From the NCBI GenBank assembly GCA_007693785.1, contig RECY01000035.1, positions 1 to 64,000 on the forward strand: a stretch of 64,000 nt of DNA, written 5' to 3'. Below are positions 30,615-39,688 of the stretch, piece after piece (the first letter of the stretch is position 1; every line of letters starts with the position of its first letter). Source of the stretch: Phycisphaerales bacterium. GTDB lineage: Bacteria > Planctomycetota > Phycisphaerae > Phycisphaerales > UBA1924. The translations under genes and the position numbers were made by a program. The notes beneath the pieces are model-generated. The model saw nothing but the letters and a program-made list of their open reading frames with translations, made no database searches and had not been told where the DNA came from.

Positions 30615-31418
30615 ATGAAGAAGAGCACACTCACCGTGGCGGCCGCATCGGCTGTCGTCGCCCTCGCCGGGGCCGCCCAGGCGCAGACCGTCACCCTCAC
30701 CGGGCCTCAGGACTTCTCGATCCACCAGATCGGCGAGGGCGTCGGCGGGTTCCTCCCGCCGGTGATCCGTCGCGACGTTGTGGACGGGCGCTTCCAGGTC
30801 AACGGACGCAACCCCGACCCGTCTAACCGCCTCTTCGGGCAGTGGACCGCGATCAACGTCGACACCTCGACCGCCTTCAGCGGGCCGGTCGACCAGCTCG
30901 AGCGGCTGACCCTCACCATCGGCGGCGCGGAAACCCGCCCCGACTCCACCGCGCAGCTCTACCCCATCCTCTTCGCCGGCACCATGAGCATCTACCTCAC
31001 CACCGACGGCGACGACAATCTTCTCGACGCCGCCAACGGGTACGACTGGATCGACGACTCTCCGAACGGCATCGGCGACCAGTTCTCTGATCTCTTCCTG
31101 CTCGACACGCGTACCTTCGCGACCGGTCAGGCCGGCGTTGACCCGACGCCCTCCTGGTCCGTGGACGTCGATCTCGCCGCTCTCGGCAGCGTTATCCTCG
31201 ACCAGATCAACAGCGGCTCCACCTTCCGCTTCATCATCACCGGCATCGACGACAGCGTCGCCAGCAGCTGGTACTCCGGGGTGGAGAACGAGCGCACCAG
31301 CCCCGTCACCAACCTGTACACCGGCGTCGCGCCGACCGTCGAGTTCGTGATTCCCGCCCCGGGCGCGATGGGCCTGCTCGCGGGCATGGGCCTGCTCGCC
31401 GCCCGGCGTCGCCGCTGA
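30615..31418 (+). CDS. Exported protein with PAPG-type PEP-CTERM tail
   Basis: A 267-residue protein with a textbook signal peptide (MKKSTLTVAAASAVVALAGAAQA) and the tail IPAPGAMGLLAGMGLLAARRRR. The body (LTLTIGGAETRPDSTAQLYP, YLTTDGDDNLLDAANGYDW) is beta-rich with acidic loops that might bind calcium; no enzyme motif was found. It is monocistronic: a hairpin-bearing leader upstream and a strong terminator at 31465-31494. The sorting tail suggests anchoring through an exosortase/archaeosortase-like system encoded elsewhere. Confidence 0.85.
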   Translation: MKKSTLTVAAASAVVALAGAAQAQTVTLTGPQDFSIHQIGEGVGGFLPPVIRRDVVDGRFQVNGRNPDPSNRLFGQWTAINVDTSTAFSGPVDQLERLTLTIGGAETRPDSTAQLYPILFAGTMSIYLTTDGDDNLLDAANGYDWIDDSPNGIGDQFSDLFLLDTRTFATGQAGVDPTPSWSVDVDLAALGSVILDQINSGSTFRFIITGIDDSVASSWYSGVENERTSPVTNLYTGVAPTVEFVIPAPGAMGLLAGMGLLAARRRR

Positions 31419-31464
31419 TCGGTTTCGCACTCGGCGCACACTGAGCGCCGTAAGCACCTTCCGG

Positions 31465-31494
31465 AGCCCCGCCTCGAACAGGCGGGGCTTTTTT
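31465..31494 (+). terminator. Rho-independent terminator
   Basis: A perfect 10-bp stem (AGCCCCGCCT and AGGCGGGGCT) with a CGAAC loop is followed by a T-run. It lies 47 bases after the sorting-tail gene and ends its transcript. Confidence 0.9.
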
Positions 31495-31511
31495 GCGCCC
31501 ACGCCGCGCGC

Positions 31512-31754
31512 TCAGCGGCTCGCTTTCCCGTCGCGATCGCTCGTGAGCACGCGGATCAGCTTCCGCGCGATCATCACGTTCGCGATGATGAACACGATCA
31601 CAACCAGCACGATCGAGCCCGAGGCCGCGATCTCCTGCTGCTCGTCAAAATAGGTTCGGAGCCCGCGTGCGATCTCGGCCCAGCGCCCGTCGTCGGCGCT
31701 CGAGGCCTGCGCAAACCAGCCCGGCGTGTTCAGGATGTGGAGCCGATCGCCCAT
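31512..31754 (-). CDS. Small single-pass membrane protein
   Basis: An 80-residue product from ATG 31754, with AGGAGG about 9 bases upstream. It has a soluble N-terminus (MGDRLHILNTPGWFAQAS) and a C-terminal membrane helix (IVLVVIVFIIANVMIARKL) with a positively charged end. No family recognised. It is downstream of the FHA histidine kinase gene in the same direction, separated by 220 bases of otherwise featureless sequence, so co-transcription is possible but not obvious. Confidence 0.65.
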   Translation of the reverse strand: MGDRLHILNTPGWFAQASSADDGRWAEIARGLRTYFDEQQEIAASGSIVLVVIVFIIANVMIARKLIRVLTSDRDGKASR

Positions 31755-31974
31755 GGCGAGCCCTCCTCGGCAGAGGCCGCCCGCTCGCATCCCCCTAGGA
31801 CGCCTTCTACCTCCCCCACCATCGACCGACCCGACGCGTGGGGCCAGCCTGACCCCCCGATCCGGGAGAGATTCTCGCCCAGCGCGTGTTCTCGGACGAC
31901 GACTTGGGGATCGCCCACCCGCAGCAGCTCACGCGTGATGGCTGCGGGCGCGAATCGCCGAGCGGGCGTCGCGT

Positions 31975-33672
31975 TTATCGGAAGCGGTCTCTCTCTTCGG
32001 GGGTGCTGTCGGCCGTCGCGCTCGGGTCGTCGTCGTCGCCGCCGGCGGGGAGGGTGAGCTTGAAGGTCGCGCCCGCGCCTGGGGGCGAGAAGAGCTCGAT
32101 GCGTCCGCGGTGTTCTTCGATGATGCGTTTGGTGACGGCGAGCCCCAAGCCGGTGCCTTTGGTGCCTTTGGTGCTCCGGAAGGGCTCGAAGACCCACTGG
32201 CGTCGGTCCTCGGGGATGCCGGGGCCGTTGTCGATGATCTCGATCTCCGCGTACGCGGGTGTCGCGCCGAGCAGCGGGTCGGTGACGACGTAGGTCGTGC
32301 GCACGGTGACGGCCCCGCGACCGGGCTCGACCGCTTCGACCGCGTTGGTCATCAGGTTGATCAGCGCCTGGTGCATCAGGTTCGGGTCGATCGGGATCGG
32401 GGGCATCTCCGGGTCCGCGTCGACGATCAACGCGACCTGCTTCTGCTCGCAGGCGCTCTCGAGCAGCTGCGCGCAGTCGGCCAGCAGCTGCTCGACGTGG
32501 ACCAGCTCCGGCTCGACCGTGCGCTGGCGGCTGTAGGTCAGCATGTTCATCGTGAGCCCGACGATGCGGTCGAGGTTGCGCTTCAGGATCGCCCACCCGC
32601 CGAGGGCGATCTTGAGATCCTCGCGCTGCAGGCCCATCTCGAGCACGTCGGCCCCGCCGCGGAGGCCCTGGAGGATGTTCTTGATGCTGTGGCTGAGGCT
32701 GGCGACCGTCTCCCCCACGGCCGCGAGGCGCTCGGTGTGCAGCTTCTCCTGGAGCAGGTCCGAGTTGGCGAGCGCGAGCCCGGTGTGGTGCCCGATCGCG
32801 TTCATGAGCGCGAGCTGCTCTTTGGTGAAGGTGTAGTTCGCGATGGAGCTGTCGATATAGATCGCCCCGAAGACGCGCTCGCGGAACTTGATGGGGCTGC
32901 AGATCGCGCTGCGGATGTTCATGCGTTGCACGCTGTCGCCGGCCGCGAAGCGTGGGTCGCTCATCGCGTTGGAGCTCAGCACGCCCTCGGCCTGCTTCAT
33001 CGCGTGGTGCAGGATCGTGCGGCTGACGTGGATCTGCGCTTCCTCGGCGTCCTTGGGCGGGCGGGCGTGGCGGACCACCGCGGGTTTCAAGCGCGAGCCG
33101 GGGTCCTCCCCGCGGAGCATGATGAACCCGCGTTCGGGCTTGAACTCGGTGAAGACCAGGTCCATCACGCGCCGGAGCAGCATGTCCTTGTCGAGCGCCT
33201 GGCTGGTGAGGGCGGTGAGCTGGTAGATGACGCGGAGGTGGTCGACGGCCGCCGCCCGGGGCTCGGGCTCGGCGAGCACCACCGAGTCCTCGTTCCCGAG
33301 GTCACGGAGCGGGAGGGCGTGCTCGATGTCGGTTTCGATCTGGCTCGGGCGGGCGAGGCGGATGAGGTCGGCGTCGCCCTCCTCGGCCCGCCCGAAGACG
33401 AACAGCGTGCTCCCGACGCGGATCTGGTCCCCCTGGCGGAGGCTGACGCGGGCGGTGACGGGCAGGCCGTTGAGGTAGGTGCCGTTCTGGGATTCGAGGT
33501 CGCGGAGCCACCAGACGTCGTCGTCGGGGGTGAGCTCGGCGTGGCGACGGCTCACGGTGTTGTCGCTCAGCGGGAGCGCCTCGCTCGACCGCCCGAGCAG
33601 CTGCGGCTGCCCGTCGGGCAATTCGAACTTCTTGCCCTTGTCCGGGCCCTGGATGACGGTGAGCACGAGCAC
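31975..33672 (-). CDS. FHA-GAF sensor histidine kinase
   Basis: A 565-residue soluble kinase from GTG 33672 (a second GTG at 33666 is possible). Residues 1-95 are an FHA phosphothreonine-binding domain (GRSSEALPLSDNTVSRRHAEL, NGTYLNG). A GAF domain (about 145-305) follows, with RGFIMLRG and SPIKFRERVFGAIYID. The histidine phosphoacceptor is in ASLSHSIKN (His 328). The ATPase domain has NLMTNAVEAV, DNGPGIPE and GTGLGLAV. It has no membrane helix, so it should sense a cytosolic signal or phosphoprotein. No response regulator gene adjoins. Confidence 0.92.
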   Translation of the reverse strand: MLVLTVIQGPDKGKKFELPDGQPQLLGRSSEALPLSDNTVSRRHAELTPDDDVWWLRDLESQNGTYLNGLPVTARVSLRQGDQIRVGSTLFVFGRAEEGDADLIRLARPSQIETDIEHALPLRDLGNEDSVVLAEPEPRAAAVDHLRVIYQLTALTSQALDKDMLLRRVMDLVFTEFKPERGFIMLRGEDPGSRLKPAVVRHARPPKDAEEAQIHVSRTILHHAMKQAEGVLSSNAMSDPRFAAGDSVQRMNIRSAICSPIKFRERVFGAIYIDSSIANYTFTKEQLALMNAIGHHTGLALANSDLLQEKLHTERLAAVGETVASLSHSIKNILQGLRGGADVLEMGLQREDLKIALGGWAILKRNLDRIVGLTMNMLTYSRQRTVEPELVHVEQLLADCAQLLESACEQKQVALIVDADPEMPPIPIDPNLMHQALINLMTNAVEAVEPGRGAVTVRTTYVVTDPLLGATPAYAEIEIIDNGPGIPEDRRQWVFEPFRSTKGTKGTGLGLAVTKRIIEEHRGRIELFSPPGAGATFKLTLPAGGDDDDPSATADSTPEERDRFR

Positions 33673-33754
33673 GGGAGAAGGGTACGGGGCGTGGCCCGCG
33701 CGGTTCTGGCGCGCGAGCCACGGGGCTCCGGCGCGGAAGCTAGCATTGCCCCCG

Positions 33755-35083
33755 ATGCCCCTCGCCCCGCCCCATCTCAGCCCGCTCGCCCTGACGAGCC
33801 GTGCGTTTGTCGAGGCCGTCGCCCCCGGCGGCAAGGGCGAGCCGCAGGCGTTCCGGGCGTATCGACGCTTCTTCCGCGAGGGCGTGACCGACGAGGCGCC
33901 GGCGATCGGGGTGATCCCACCGGTGGTTCGCTCGCTCCGCGAGGAGACCGAGGAGGGGCCGACGTTCAAGTTCGTCACGCGTCTCGACCGCCCGATCGAC
34001 GCGGACGCCCTCGCCGCCAACCGGCGCACGCGGACGGGCGAGAGCCGGGACATCGGGAGGGACCGCTCCCTCACGGTCGCGGCTCGTTCGGAGGCGGACG
34101 CGGGCGCGGCGGAGACCGAGACCAACCGTCGCCTGCACCTCGGCGTGCTCGCCAGCGACGACCGCGTGCGGCACCTCGACGTCGAATCGGTCATCATCCC
34201 GATGGTCGGGCAGAAGGGGCGACGCACGCACACGCTCTGCGTCTCCAGCCAGGTCGGCTGCGCCATGGGGTGCGGCTTCTGCGAGACCGCCCAGATGGGG
34301 CTCGTCCGAAGCCTCACCGCGAGCGAGATCGTCGCCCAGTGGTTCAACGCGACGCACCGGCACGAGACCGAGGACGGCGTCCCCCGGCGCATCGACAACA
34401 TCGTCTTCATGGGCATGGGCGAGCCGATGGACAACGCCCACGAGGTCCTTCGCGCCATCGAGATCCTCACCGACCACAACGGGCCCGGCGTGCCGATGAG
34501 CAAGGTCACCGTCTCCACCGTCGGGCGCATCGACGGGCTCCGACTGCTCAGCAAGAAACTCCTCAACCCCGGCTGGCGCAAGATGGGGCTGGCGGTCAGC
34601 ATCAACGCCCCCAACGACGAGATCCGCAGCCGCATCATGCCGATCAACCGCTCGATGCCCATGGGCGACCTGCGCGACGCGCTGCTCGAGATGCCGCACC
34701 AGGGCACGCGGAAAGTCTGCTTCGAGTACGTCCTCATCCCGGGCGTCAACGACCAGCGCGAGCACGCGCGCGAGCTCGGCGAATACCTCGAGCCCTTCGG
34801 CAAAATCGGCGGCGACTTCACCCCCCGCGGCATGGTCAACCTCATCCCCTACAACCCCAGGCGCAACTCCCCATGGCCCGCGCCGACCGAGGAACAGACC
34901 GAACGCTTCCTCCGCTGGCTCATGGACGAACGACTGTTCGTCAAACGCCGGCGAACCAAGGGACGCTCCCAAATGGCGGCCTGCGGGCAGCTCGGCACGC
35001 CCGACATCCGCAAACGCAAGTTCGTCGGCGAGCACGAGCCCGACCACGATCGCGCCTGCGAACCGGCGGACCGCTCCGCATGA
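33755..35083 (+). CDS. rlmN: Dual-specificity RNA methyltransferase RlmN
   Basis: A 442-residue radical SAM enzyme from ATG 33755. The cluster motif is CAMGCGFC, preceded by TLCVSSQVG; the region MGMGEPMDN and the C-terminal MAACGQLG with the methyl-carrier Cys are conserved. It methylates A2503 of 23S rRNA and A37 of some tRNAs. The protein is longer than the common 350-390 residues. Most of the extra length is a polar segment between FKFVTRL and VESVIIPM (about residues 75-145), part of which is encoded by a palindromic repeat (34055-34085). It overlaps the next gene by ATGA. Confidence 0.94.
   Translation: MPLAPPHLSPLALTSRAFVEAVAPGGKGEPQAFRAYRRFFREGVTDEAPAIGVIPPVVRSLREETEEGPTFKFVTRLDRPIDADALAANRRTRTGESRDIGRDRSLTVAARSEADAGAAETETNRRLHLGVLASDDRVRHLDVESVIIPMVGQKGRRTHTLCVSSQVGCAMGCGFCETAQMGLVRSLTASEIVAQWFNATHRHETEDGVPRRIDNIVFMGMGEPMDNAHEVLRAIEILTDHNGPGVPMSKVTVSTVGRIDGLRLLSKKLLNPGWRKMGLAVSINAPNDEIRSRIMPINRSMPMGDLRDALLEMPHQGTRKVCFEYVLIPGVNDQREHARELGEYLEPFGKIGGDFTPRGMVNLIPYNPRRNSPWPAPTEEQTERFLRWLMDERLFVKRRRTKGRSQMAACGQLGTPDIRKRKFVGEHEPDHDRACEPADRSA
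34055..34085 (+). repeat. Palindromic element inside rlmN
   Basis: GAGGGA-CCGC-TCCCTC is a perfect 6-bp inverted repeat, followed by ACGGTCGCGGCTC. It lies in frame within the polar insertion of RlmN and encodes part of GRDRSLTVAAR. The complement encodes SRDREGAV. I recall this peptide as a frequent planctomycete repeat translation, but I could not search for it. Only this copy was found in the window. Confidence 0.55.
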
Positions 35084-36183
35084 GGCCCGAGCGTCTCGTG
35101 GCTCTCCGCCTCCAACTGGTCAGCCACGAGTTCTGGCCGACCTGGGTCCGCTACGTCCCTATCGCCGGCGTCATCGCCCTCGAAAGCCTCCGCAGCGGCG
35201 GCCTGCGCACGGTGCTCTGCGCCAACCCCGGCATCCCCGCGGCCGGCCTCGTCGGCGAGCACAAGACCGACATCCTCGATCACTTCCCCCCCGGCCCGCA
35301 CACGCTCCCCACCTTCCGCATCCCGCCCGGCGAGCCCGCCGAGCGGCTCGCACGCCTGCGAGAGCTCCAACGCGAGCACCCCGAGCTCGGCGACGACCCG
35401 CTCGTGCTCAAGCCCGAGCGAGGGTACCGCGGCTTCGCCGTGCGCATCGTGCGAAGCGACGACGACGCGATCGCATACTTCCGCGACGTCCCGATCCCGG
35501 CCTCCGTCCAGCGCTATCACCCCGGCCCCGTCGAAGTCGGCCTCCTCTGGGCACGCCACCTCGATCAGGTCGAACGCGAAGACCCCGAACGCCCCGCCGG
35601 GCGCATCCTCGACATCTGTTCCAAGACCTTCCCGGAGATCGTGGGCGACGGCGTGCGCACGATCGAGGATCTTGTGTGGCGCGAGCCGCGTCTGGCGGTG
35701 CAGCGGCGCGTGCTGCTCTCGCGGGTGCGCGATGCGCACGCCGTGCCGGGCAAGGGCGAGCGTGTGGCGCTCGGCGAGATCGGGAACCACATCCAGGGCA
35801 CGAAGTTCACCGACGGCATGCGCCTGCACACGCCGGCGCTGGCGGCCGCCGTTGACGCGCTCGCCCGCAGCTACCGCGACGCGGAGGGGCGCGGGCTCGA
35901 CATCGGTCGCTTCGACGCGCGGGCCGAGAGTAACGCGGATCTGCAAGCCGGACGCTTCGCGGTGCTGGAGTTCAACGGCATCGCGGGCGAGCCGACGAGC
36001 ATGTACGACCCCGCACGCACGCCGATCGGGTGCTGGGCGACGCTCGCCCGCTGGGTGCGCACGGCCTACGCCCTCGGACGCGCCCGCCGACGCCTCGGCG
36101 TCCGCCCCGTGAGCTGGCGCGAGCTGTACCAACTGAAACGCCGAGACGCCGCGGAACGACGCCTCGGCGCGAGCTCGACGTAA
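35080..36183 (+). CDS. ATP-grasp-like carboxylate-amine ligase, function unknown
   Basis: A 367-residue protein overlapping the rlmN stop by ATGA, hence translationally coupled. The sequence has LVLKPERGYRGFAVRIV (the ATP-binding lysine/glycine loop style), VEVGLLWARHL, GTKFTDGMRLH and a C-terminal FAVLEFNGIAGEPTSMYDP, where the E-x-N pair is typical of the magnesium site in ATP-grasp enzymes. It lacks the glutathione- or D-Ala-specific motifs, so the substrate cannot be named. Family-level call only. Confidence 0.6.
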   Translation: MRPERLVALRLQLVSHEFWPTWVRYVPIAGVIALESLRSGGLRTVLCANPGIPAAGLVGEHKTDILDHFPPGPHTLPTFRIPPGEPAERLARLRELQREHPELGDDPLVLKPERGYRGFAVRIVRSDDDAIAYFRDVPIPASVQRYHPGPVEVGLLWARHLDQVEREDPERPAGRILDICSKTFPEIVGDGVRTIEDLVWREPRLAVQRRVLLSRVRDAHAVPGKGERVALGEIGNHIQGTKFTDGMRLHTPALAAAVDALARSYRDAEGRGLDIGRFDARAESNADLQAGRFAVLEFNGIAGEPTSMYDPARTPIGCWATLARWVRTAYALGRARRRLGVRPVSWRELYQLKRRDAAERRLGASST

Positions 36184-36210
36184 TCAAGCCGCGAACGCTT
36201 CAGGGCCCGC

Positions 36211-38442
36211 TCACCGACGACGCCGAGCCGCGAGCAACCCCGCGAAGCCCAGCACCAAAGCGCCACCCGGCGCAGGCAGCGGCGTCAGCACCATGTACAC
36301 CTGCCCAAGGCTCTCGTGCTCGCCCTGCGCGAGAACTTGCCCATGATCGTTGAGATCGATCAGCAGGGTGATGCCGAGCACGCCATCGGGGAGCTGGAGC
36401 GGGAGGTCGTTGAGGAAAATCAGTTCGCCGCGGTCGGCGAGAAATGGTTGACCCATCGGCTCCGGATCGAGTGCGACCACGATGGACTGCCCGAGTTCGT
36501 TGATCACACCGGCAACGCCATCAAATCCGTCGATGATCGTGCGCGTGCCATCGGTGTCGTAGAAACCGACGCGGGTGTTGATCGCGCCCGTGCTCACTTC
36601 GGTGTAGGCGAGCGCGCCGATCTCGCCGCGGCTGTTGACGCCCATGCCGTTGACCAGCATGTCCTCGTCATTGTTCTGATGCACCGTGCGAATGAAGCTG
36701 GCGGGCGAGCTCAGCAGCGTGCGCCCGGCGACGGTGTCGAAGAGCAGCGCGTGTTGCCCGTCGCTCGAAAGGTGCGAGCCGACCAGTGTCGCCGCCCCGA
36801 CGCCTGCGGGGCCTTGCAGCGGGCCGGCGATGATGCGCGCCTCGCGGTCGGTGATGTAGACGCCCGCGCCGGTCGAGTAGAGCCTCTGCCCGCTCGCGTT
36901 GACCGCGTTCAGCTCCGCGGCCGAGCCGAAATCGCCCGTGTTCGCACCGAAGAACGCGGCACCCGCGTTCTGCACGCCGCCGGCGCTCACAAGAATGGAC
37001 CCGTCGTCGGCATGGACGTGCATACGTCCCTGATCATCAAGACCTCGGATGACGGGTTCATCCATCGCAAAATCCTGCGACCACAGCGACGCCGAGCCGT
37101 CGTACACACCCACGCGGTATTGGTTCACCAAACCCGTGGACAGATACCCGCCCACGAGCCCGGTGTTGCTCAACTGATTCGGCTGAAAATCAATCGAACC
37201 ACCCACAAGATCAAACGACAGCAATTCCCCCCGATACCCCGGGTTCGTCGCGGCGTGGGCCGTCGCAGCCCCGACCGCGCACGCCCCCGCGACGACGGCC
37301 GCGACCGCACGCCGCCGTCGGCGAGCCGCGAGCAGCCCCGCGAAGCCCAGCAACGCAACGCCCCCCGGCGCAGGCAGCGGCGTCAGCACCATGGGCACCT
37401 CGCCCATCGTCTCATGGATCCCCCACGCGAGGATCTGTCCGTGATCGTTCAGATCGAATAGTTCCACGATGCTGAGCACGCCATCGGGGAGTAGCAGCGG
37501 GAGGTCATTGATCCTGACGACCTCCCCACGGACCATGAGCAGTGTGCTGTCAATCGTGACGTCCGGGAATTGATTGAGCATGGACTGCCCGAGCTCATTC
37601 ATACCGACCGCGTACGAGTCGAGATCCTCCGCAAGAGTGCGGACGCCATTGGCATCGTAGTAGACGCCGCGAAACGTCACGCCGCCCTGGTTCACATCGA
37701 TCCAACTTCCAGCACTGACCTCGCCGAGGTTGTTGATACCTGACGGCCTCAGCTCCTCGTCGATCTCCGCGTAGGTATGCAACGTTCGGAGAAAGCCGTC
37801 AGGACCCGTGACATCGACGTTGTTGGTGTACGGATTGTGCATCGCAACGTTCCGTCCGTCGGGCGAAATCCCGTACCCGATGTACTGCGACAAATCCGAG
37901 CCGGGGCGCCCTTGCAGCGGGCCGGCGGTGATCAAGCCTTGCTGATCGGTGATGTACACCCCGTTCGTGCCGGTGGCAAGAAGCTGCCCGCTCGGCGTGG
38001 CACTCAGGACATACTGCAAATCTCCGGCACCAGCCCCGTTCAGATCACGGAACGCCGCCGTGAGATCATGCACGCCGGATTCATCCACAGTATAGAGACG
38101 TGAGACGCTCTGCCCGGAGTGCTGATTCACCACGAGCCGCCCCGCATCATCGATGGTGCTCACATCCAGCAGATTGACTTGCCCGGCCGAAGCAAAGCTC
38201 CACGACATGAGCTCTCCCGTCTCGACGTGGTACCGCACAACCTCTCCCACCAACGGGTCGTCCGTGGGCCGAGTCCCCGCGACGTACCCGCTGTTGCTCA
38301 GTTTCGACGGCAGGAAGACGAGTGGCTTGCCGTTGTCGGCGACCAGCAGCTCCCCCCGGTACCCCGGGTTCGGCGAGCCGATCGCGGCACTCCCCAGCAC
38401 GGCAACCCCCAGCACACCAACGCGGCTCAACATCTTCGGCAT
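36211..38442 (-). CDS. Head-to-tail fusion of two PEP-CTERM-like proteins
   Basis: A continuous 743-residue frame from ATG 38442 (AGGGGG 6 bases upstream). Residues 1-375 make a complete unit: signal peptide (MPKMLSRVGVLGVAVLGSAAIG), NPGYRGELL start, beta-propeller-like strands and the tail LPAPGGVALLGFAGLLAARRRR. Without stop or obvious new start it continues as RAVAAVVAGACAVGAATAHAA (a second signal-peptide-like stretch), then NPGYRGELLSFDL and a second copy ending LPAPGGALVLGFAGLLAARRRR. The halves share NDLPL-LPDGVL and INELGQS segments. Both halves look intact. It is probably a surface protein; how the internal tail is handled is unknown. Confidence 0.85.
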   Translation of the reverse strand: MPKMLSRVGVLGVAVLGSAAIGSPNPGYRGELLVADNGKPLVFLPSKLSNSGYVAGTRPTDDPLVGEVVRYHVETGELMSWSFASAGQVNLLDVSTIDDAGRLVVNQHSGQSVSRLYTVDESGVHDLTAAFRDLNGAGAGDLQYVLSATPSGQLLATGTNGVYITDQQGLITAGPLQGRPGSDLSQYIGYGISPDGRNVAMHNPYTNNVDVTGPDGFLRTLHTYAEIDEELRPSGINNLGEVSAGSWIDVNQGGVTFRGVYYDANGVRTLAEDLDSYAVGMNELGQSMLNQFPDVTIDSTLLMVRGEVVRINDLPLLLPDGVLSIVELFDLNDHGQILAWGIHETMGEVPMVLTPLPAPGGVALLGFAGLLAARRRRRAVAAVVAGACAVGAATAHAATNPGYRGELLSFDLVGGSIDFQPNQLSNTGLVGGYLSTGLVNQYRVGVYDGSASLWSQDFAMDEPVIRGLDDQGRMHVHADDGSILVSAGGVQNAGAAFFGANTGDFGSAAELNAVNASGQRLYSTGAGVYITDREARIIAGPLQGPAGVGAATLVGSHLSSDGQHALLFDTVAGRTLLSSPASFIRTVHQNNDEDMLVNGMGVNSRGEIGALAYTEVSTGAINTRVGFYDTDGTRTIIDGFDGVAGVINELGQSIVVALDPEPMGQPFLADRGELIFLNDLPLQLPDGVLGITLLIDLNDHGQVLAQGEHESLGQVYMVLTPLPAPGGALVLGFAGLLAARRRR

Positions 38443-38645
38443 CGCGGCCCCCTTCGTTTTCCGGCAAGGCTCGGGCGGTCCACCGTCCACGCCGTCCTGC
38501 ACCGAGGATTCCATCGGCCCGCACGCCCGAGACACGCCACGATCGACCGTCTTCGCGGCCCATCACCCCGACACCGCGCCCGACCGCGTCAACTGTGCGC
38601 ACACCCCGCCCACGCTTGCGCACAGGGTGCGCATATCCTGCCCGC

Positions 38646-39500
38646 ATGCGACTCGCTGTCATCATCCCCGCCGCCGGCGCCAGTAGCCGGTTCCGTGCAG
38701 CGCCCGACACCAACGCCGACGCCGCCGATCCCCTTGCCGACCCCGGCGCGATCGCCGGCGCTCGGTCCAAGCTCGACGAGGACCTCGGCGGGCGACCCGT
38801 GCTGCACCGCACGATCGAACTCTTCACCGAGCTCGAACCCGTCGTCGCGATCATCGTCGCCGCCCCGCACGATCCCGCGGCCTTCGACGAGTTCAAACGT
38901 CGCCACGCCGACAAGCTCGCCATCCTCGGCGCCAAGATCGTCCCCGGCGGCCAGACGCACCGGTACGAGACCGTCGCGGCCGCCCTCGCGCACGTGCCCC
39001 CGAACGCGACGCACGTCGCGATCCACGACGGCGCACGCCCCTGCACGCCGAGCGACCTGATCGAGCGCGTGCTCGAAGCCGCGGCCCTCTACCCCGCGGT
39101 CGTCCCCGTCGTGGAACTCACCGACACGGTTAAACGCCTGAGCCCCCAGACGCGAGAGAAGCCGGCCGACCCCCTCGCGGCCATCCTCGGCGACGCGGGC
39201 GCACATGCGAGCGCGCAAGACGCGATCCGCCCGGTGCTCGAAACGATCCCGCGCGAGGGCCTGGGCGCAGTGCAGACGCCGCAGGTGTTCGAGGCCGACC
39301 TGATCCGGCGCGCGTACACGCAAGACAACCTCGACAGCACCGACGACGCGCAGCTCGTGGAGCGATTAGGCGAGGAAGTCGTCGCCGTGCGGGGCGACGT
39401 GCGGAACATCAAGCTCACGCACCCGGGCGACCTGACCATCGCCCGCGCCATCCTCGGCTTCAAGCCCCCGAGCGAGCGCCCGACGCACAAGCGGTTCTGA
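38646..39500 (+). CDS. ispD: 2-C-methyl-D-erythritol 4-phosphate cytidylyltransferase
   Basis: A 284-residue enzyme from ATG 38646. The CTP-binding N-terminus is LAVIIPAAGASSRF, and later signatures are HVAIHDGARPCT and LGAVQTPQVFEADLI. It makes CDP-methylerythritol in the MEP isoprenoid pathway. The usual short G-x-R-M-G-x-x-x-K loop after AAG is replaced by about 25 extra polar residues (residues 18-44) before ARSKLDEDLGGRPVL. The rest is of normal length. The upstream 203 bp divide it from the divergent fused sorting-tail gene. Confidence 0.93.
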   Translation: MRLAVIIPAAGASSRFRAAPDTNADAADPLADPGAIAGARSKLDEDLGGRPVLHRTIELFTELEPVVAIIVAAPHDPAAFDEFKRRHADKLAILGAKIVPGGQTHRYETVAAALAHVPPNATHVAIHDGARPCTPSDLIERVLEAAALYPAVVPVVELTDTVKRLSPQTREKPADPLAAILGDAGAHASAQDAIRPVLETIPREGLGAVQTPQVFEADLIRRAYTQDNLDSTDDAQLVERLGEEVVAVRGDVRNIKLTHPGDLTIARAILGFKPPSERPTHKRF

Positions 39501-39578
39501 GCGCAACCCACGCCGCTCGATCGCATTCTCTGCTGCACGGTTAATCGCGGCGTCGAGAGTCGTCGCTCATCAAAAACA

Positions 39579-39608
39579 CACGGCTCCCGCGTTCCCGCGG
39601 GAGCCGTG
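39579..39608 (-). terminator. Rho-independent terminator for the minus-strand sorting-tail gene
   Basis: A perfect 13-bp stem (CACGGCTCCCGCG and CGCGGGAGCCGTG, 4-base loop) is followed on the minus strand by TGTTTTTGATG. It lies 80 bases beyond the 39689 stop. It can also act on plus-strand read-through from ispD, though without a T-run on that side. Confidence 0.75.
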
Positions 39609-39688
39609 CGTGCTGGTGATCCTCGGCCCGAGATGCACACGGGGTCGAGGACCGTGGGGTTCTGCGTAACGATCGCGTCACGCGCCGA

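Noticed and set aside
32110-36183. A 1357-residue plus-strand frame
   Set aside because: Only the last 367 residues (from ATG 35080) look like a protein; the rest is the complement of the histidine kinase and a shadow of rlmN.
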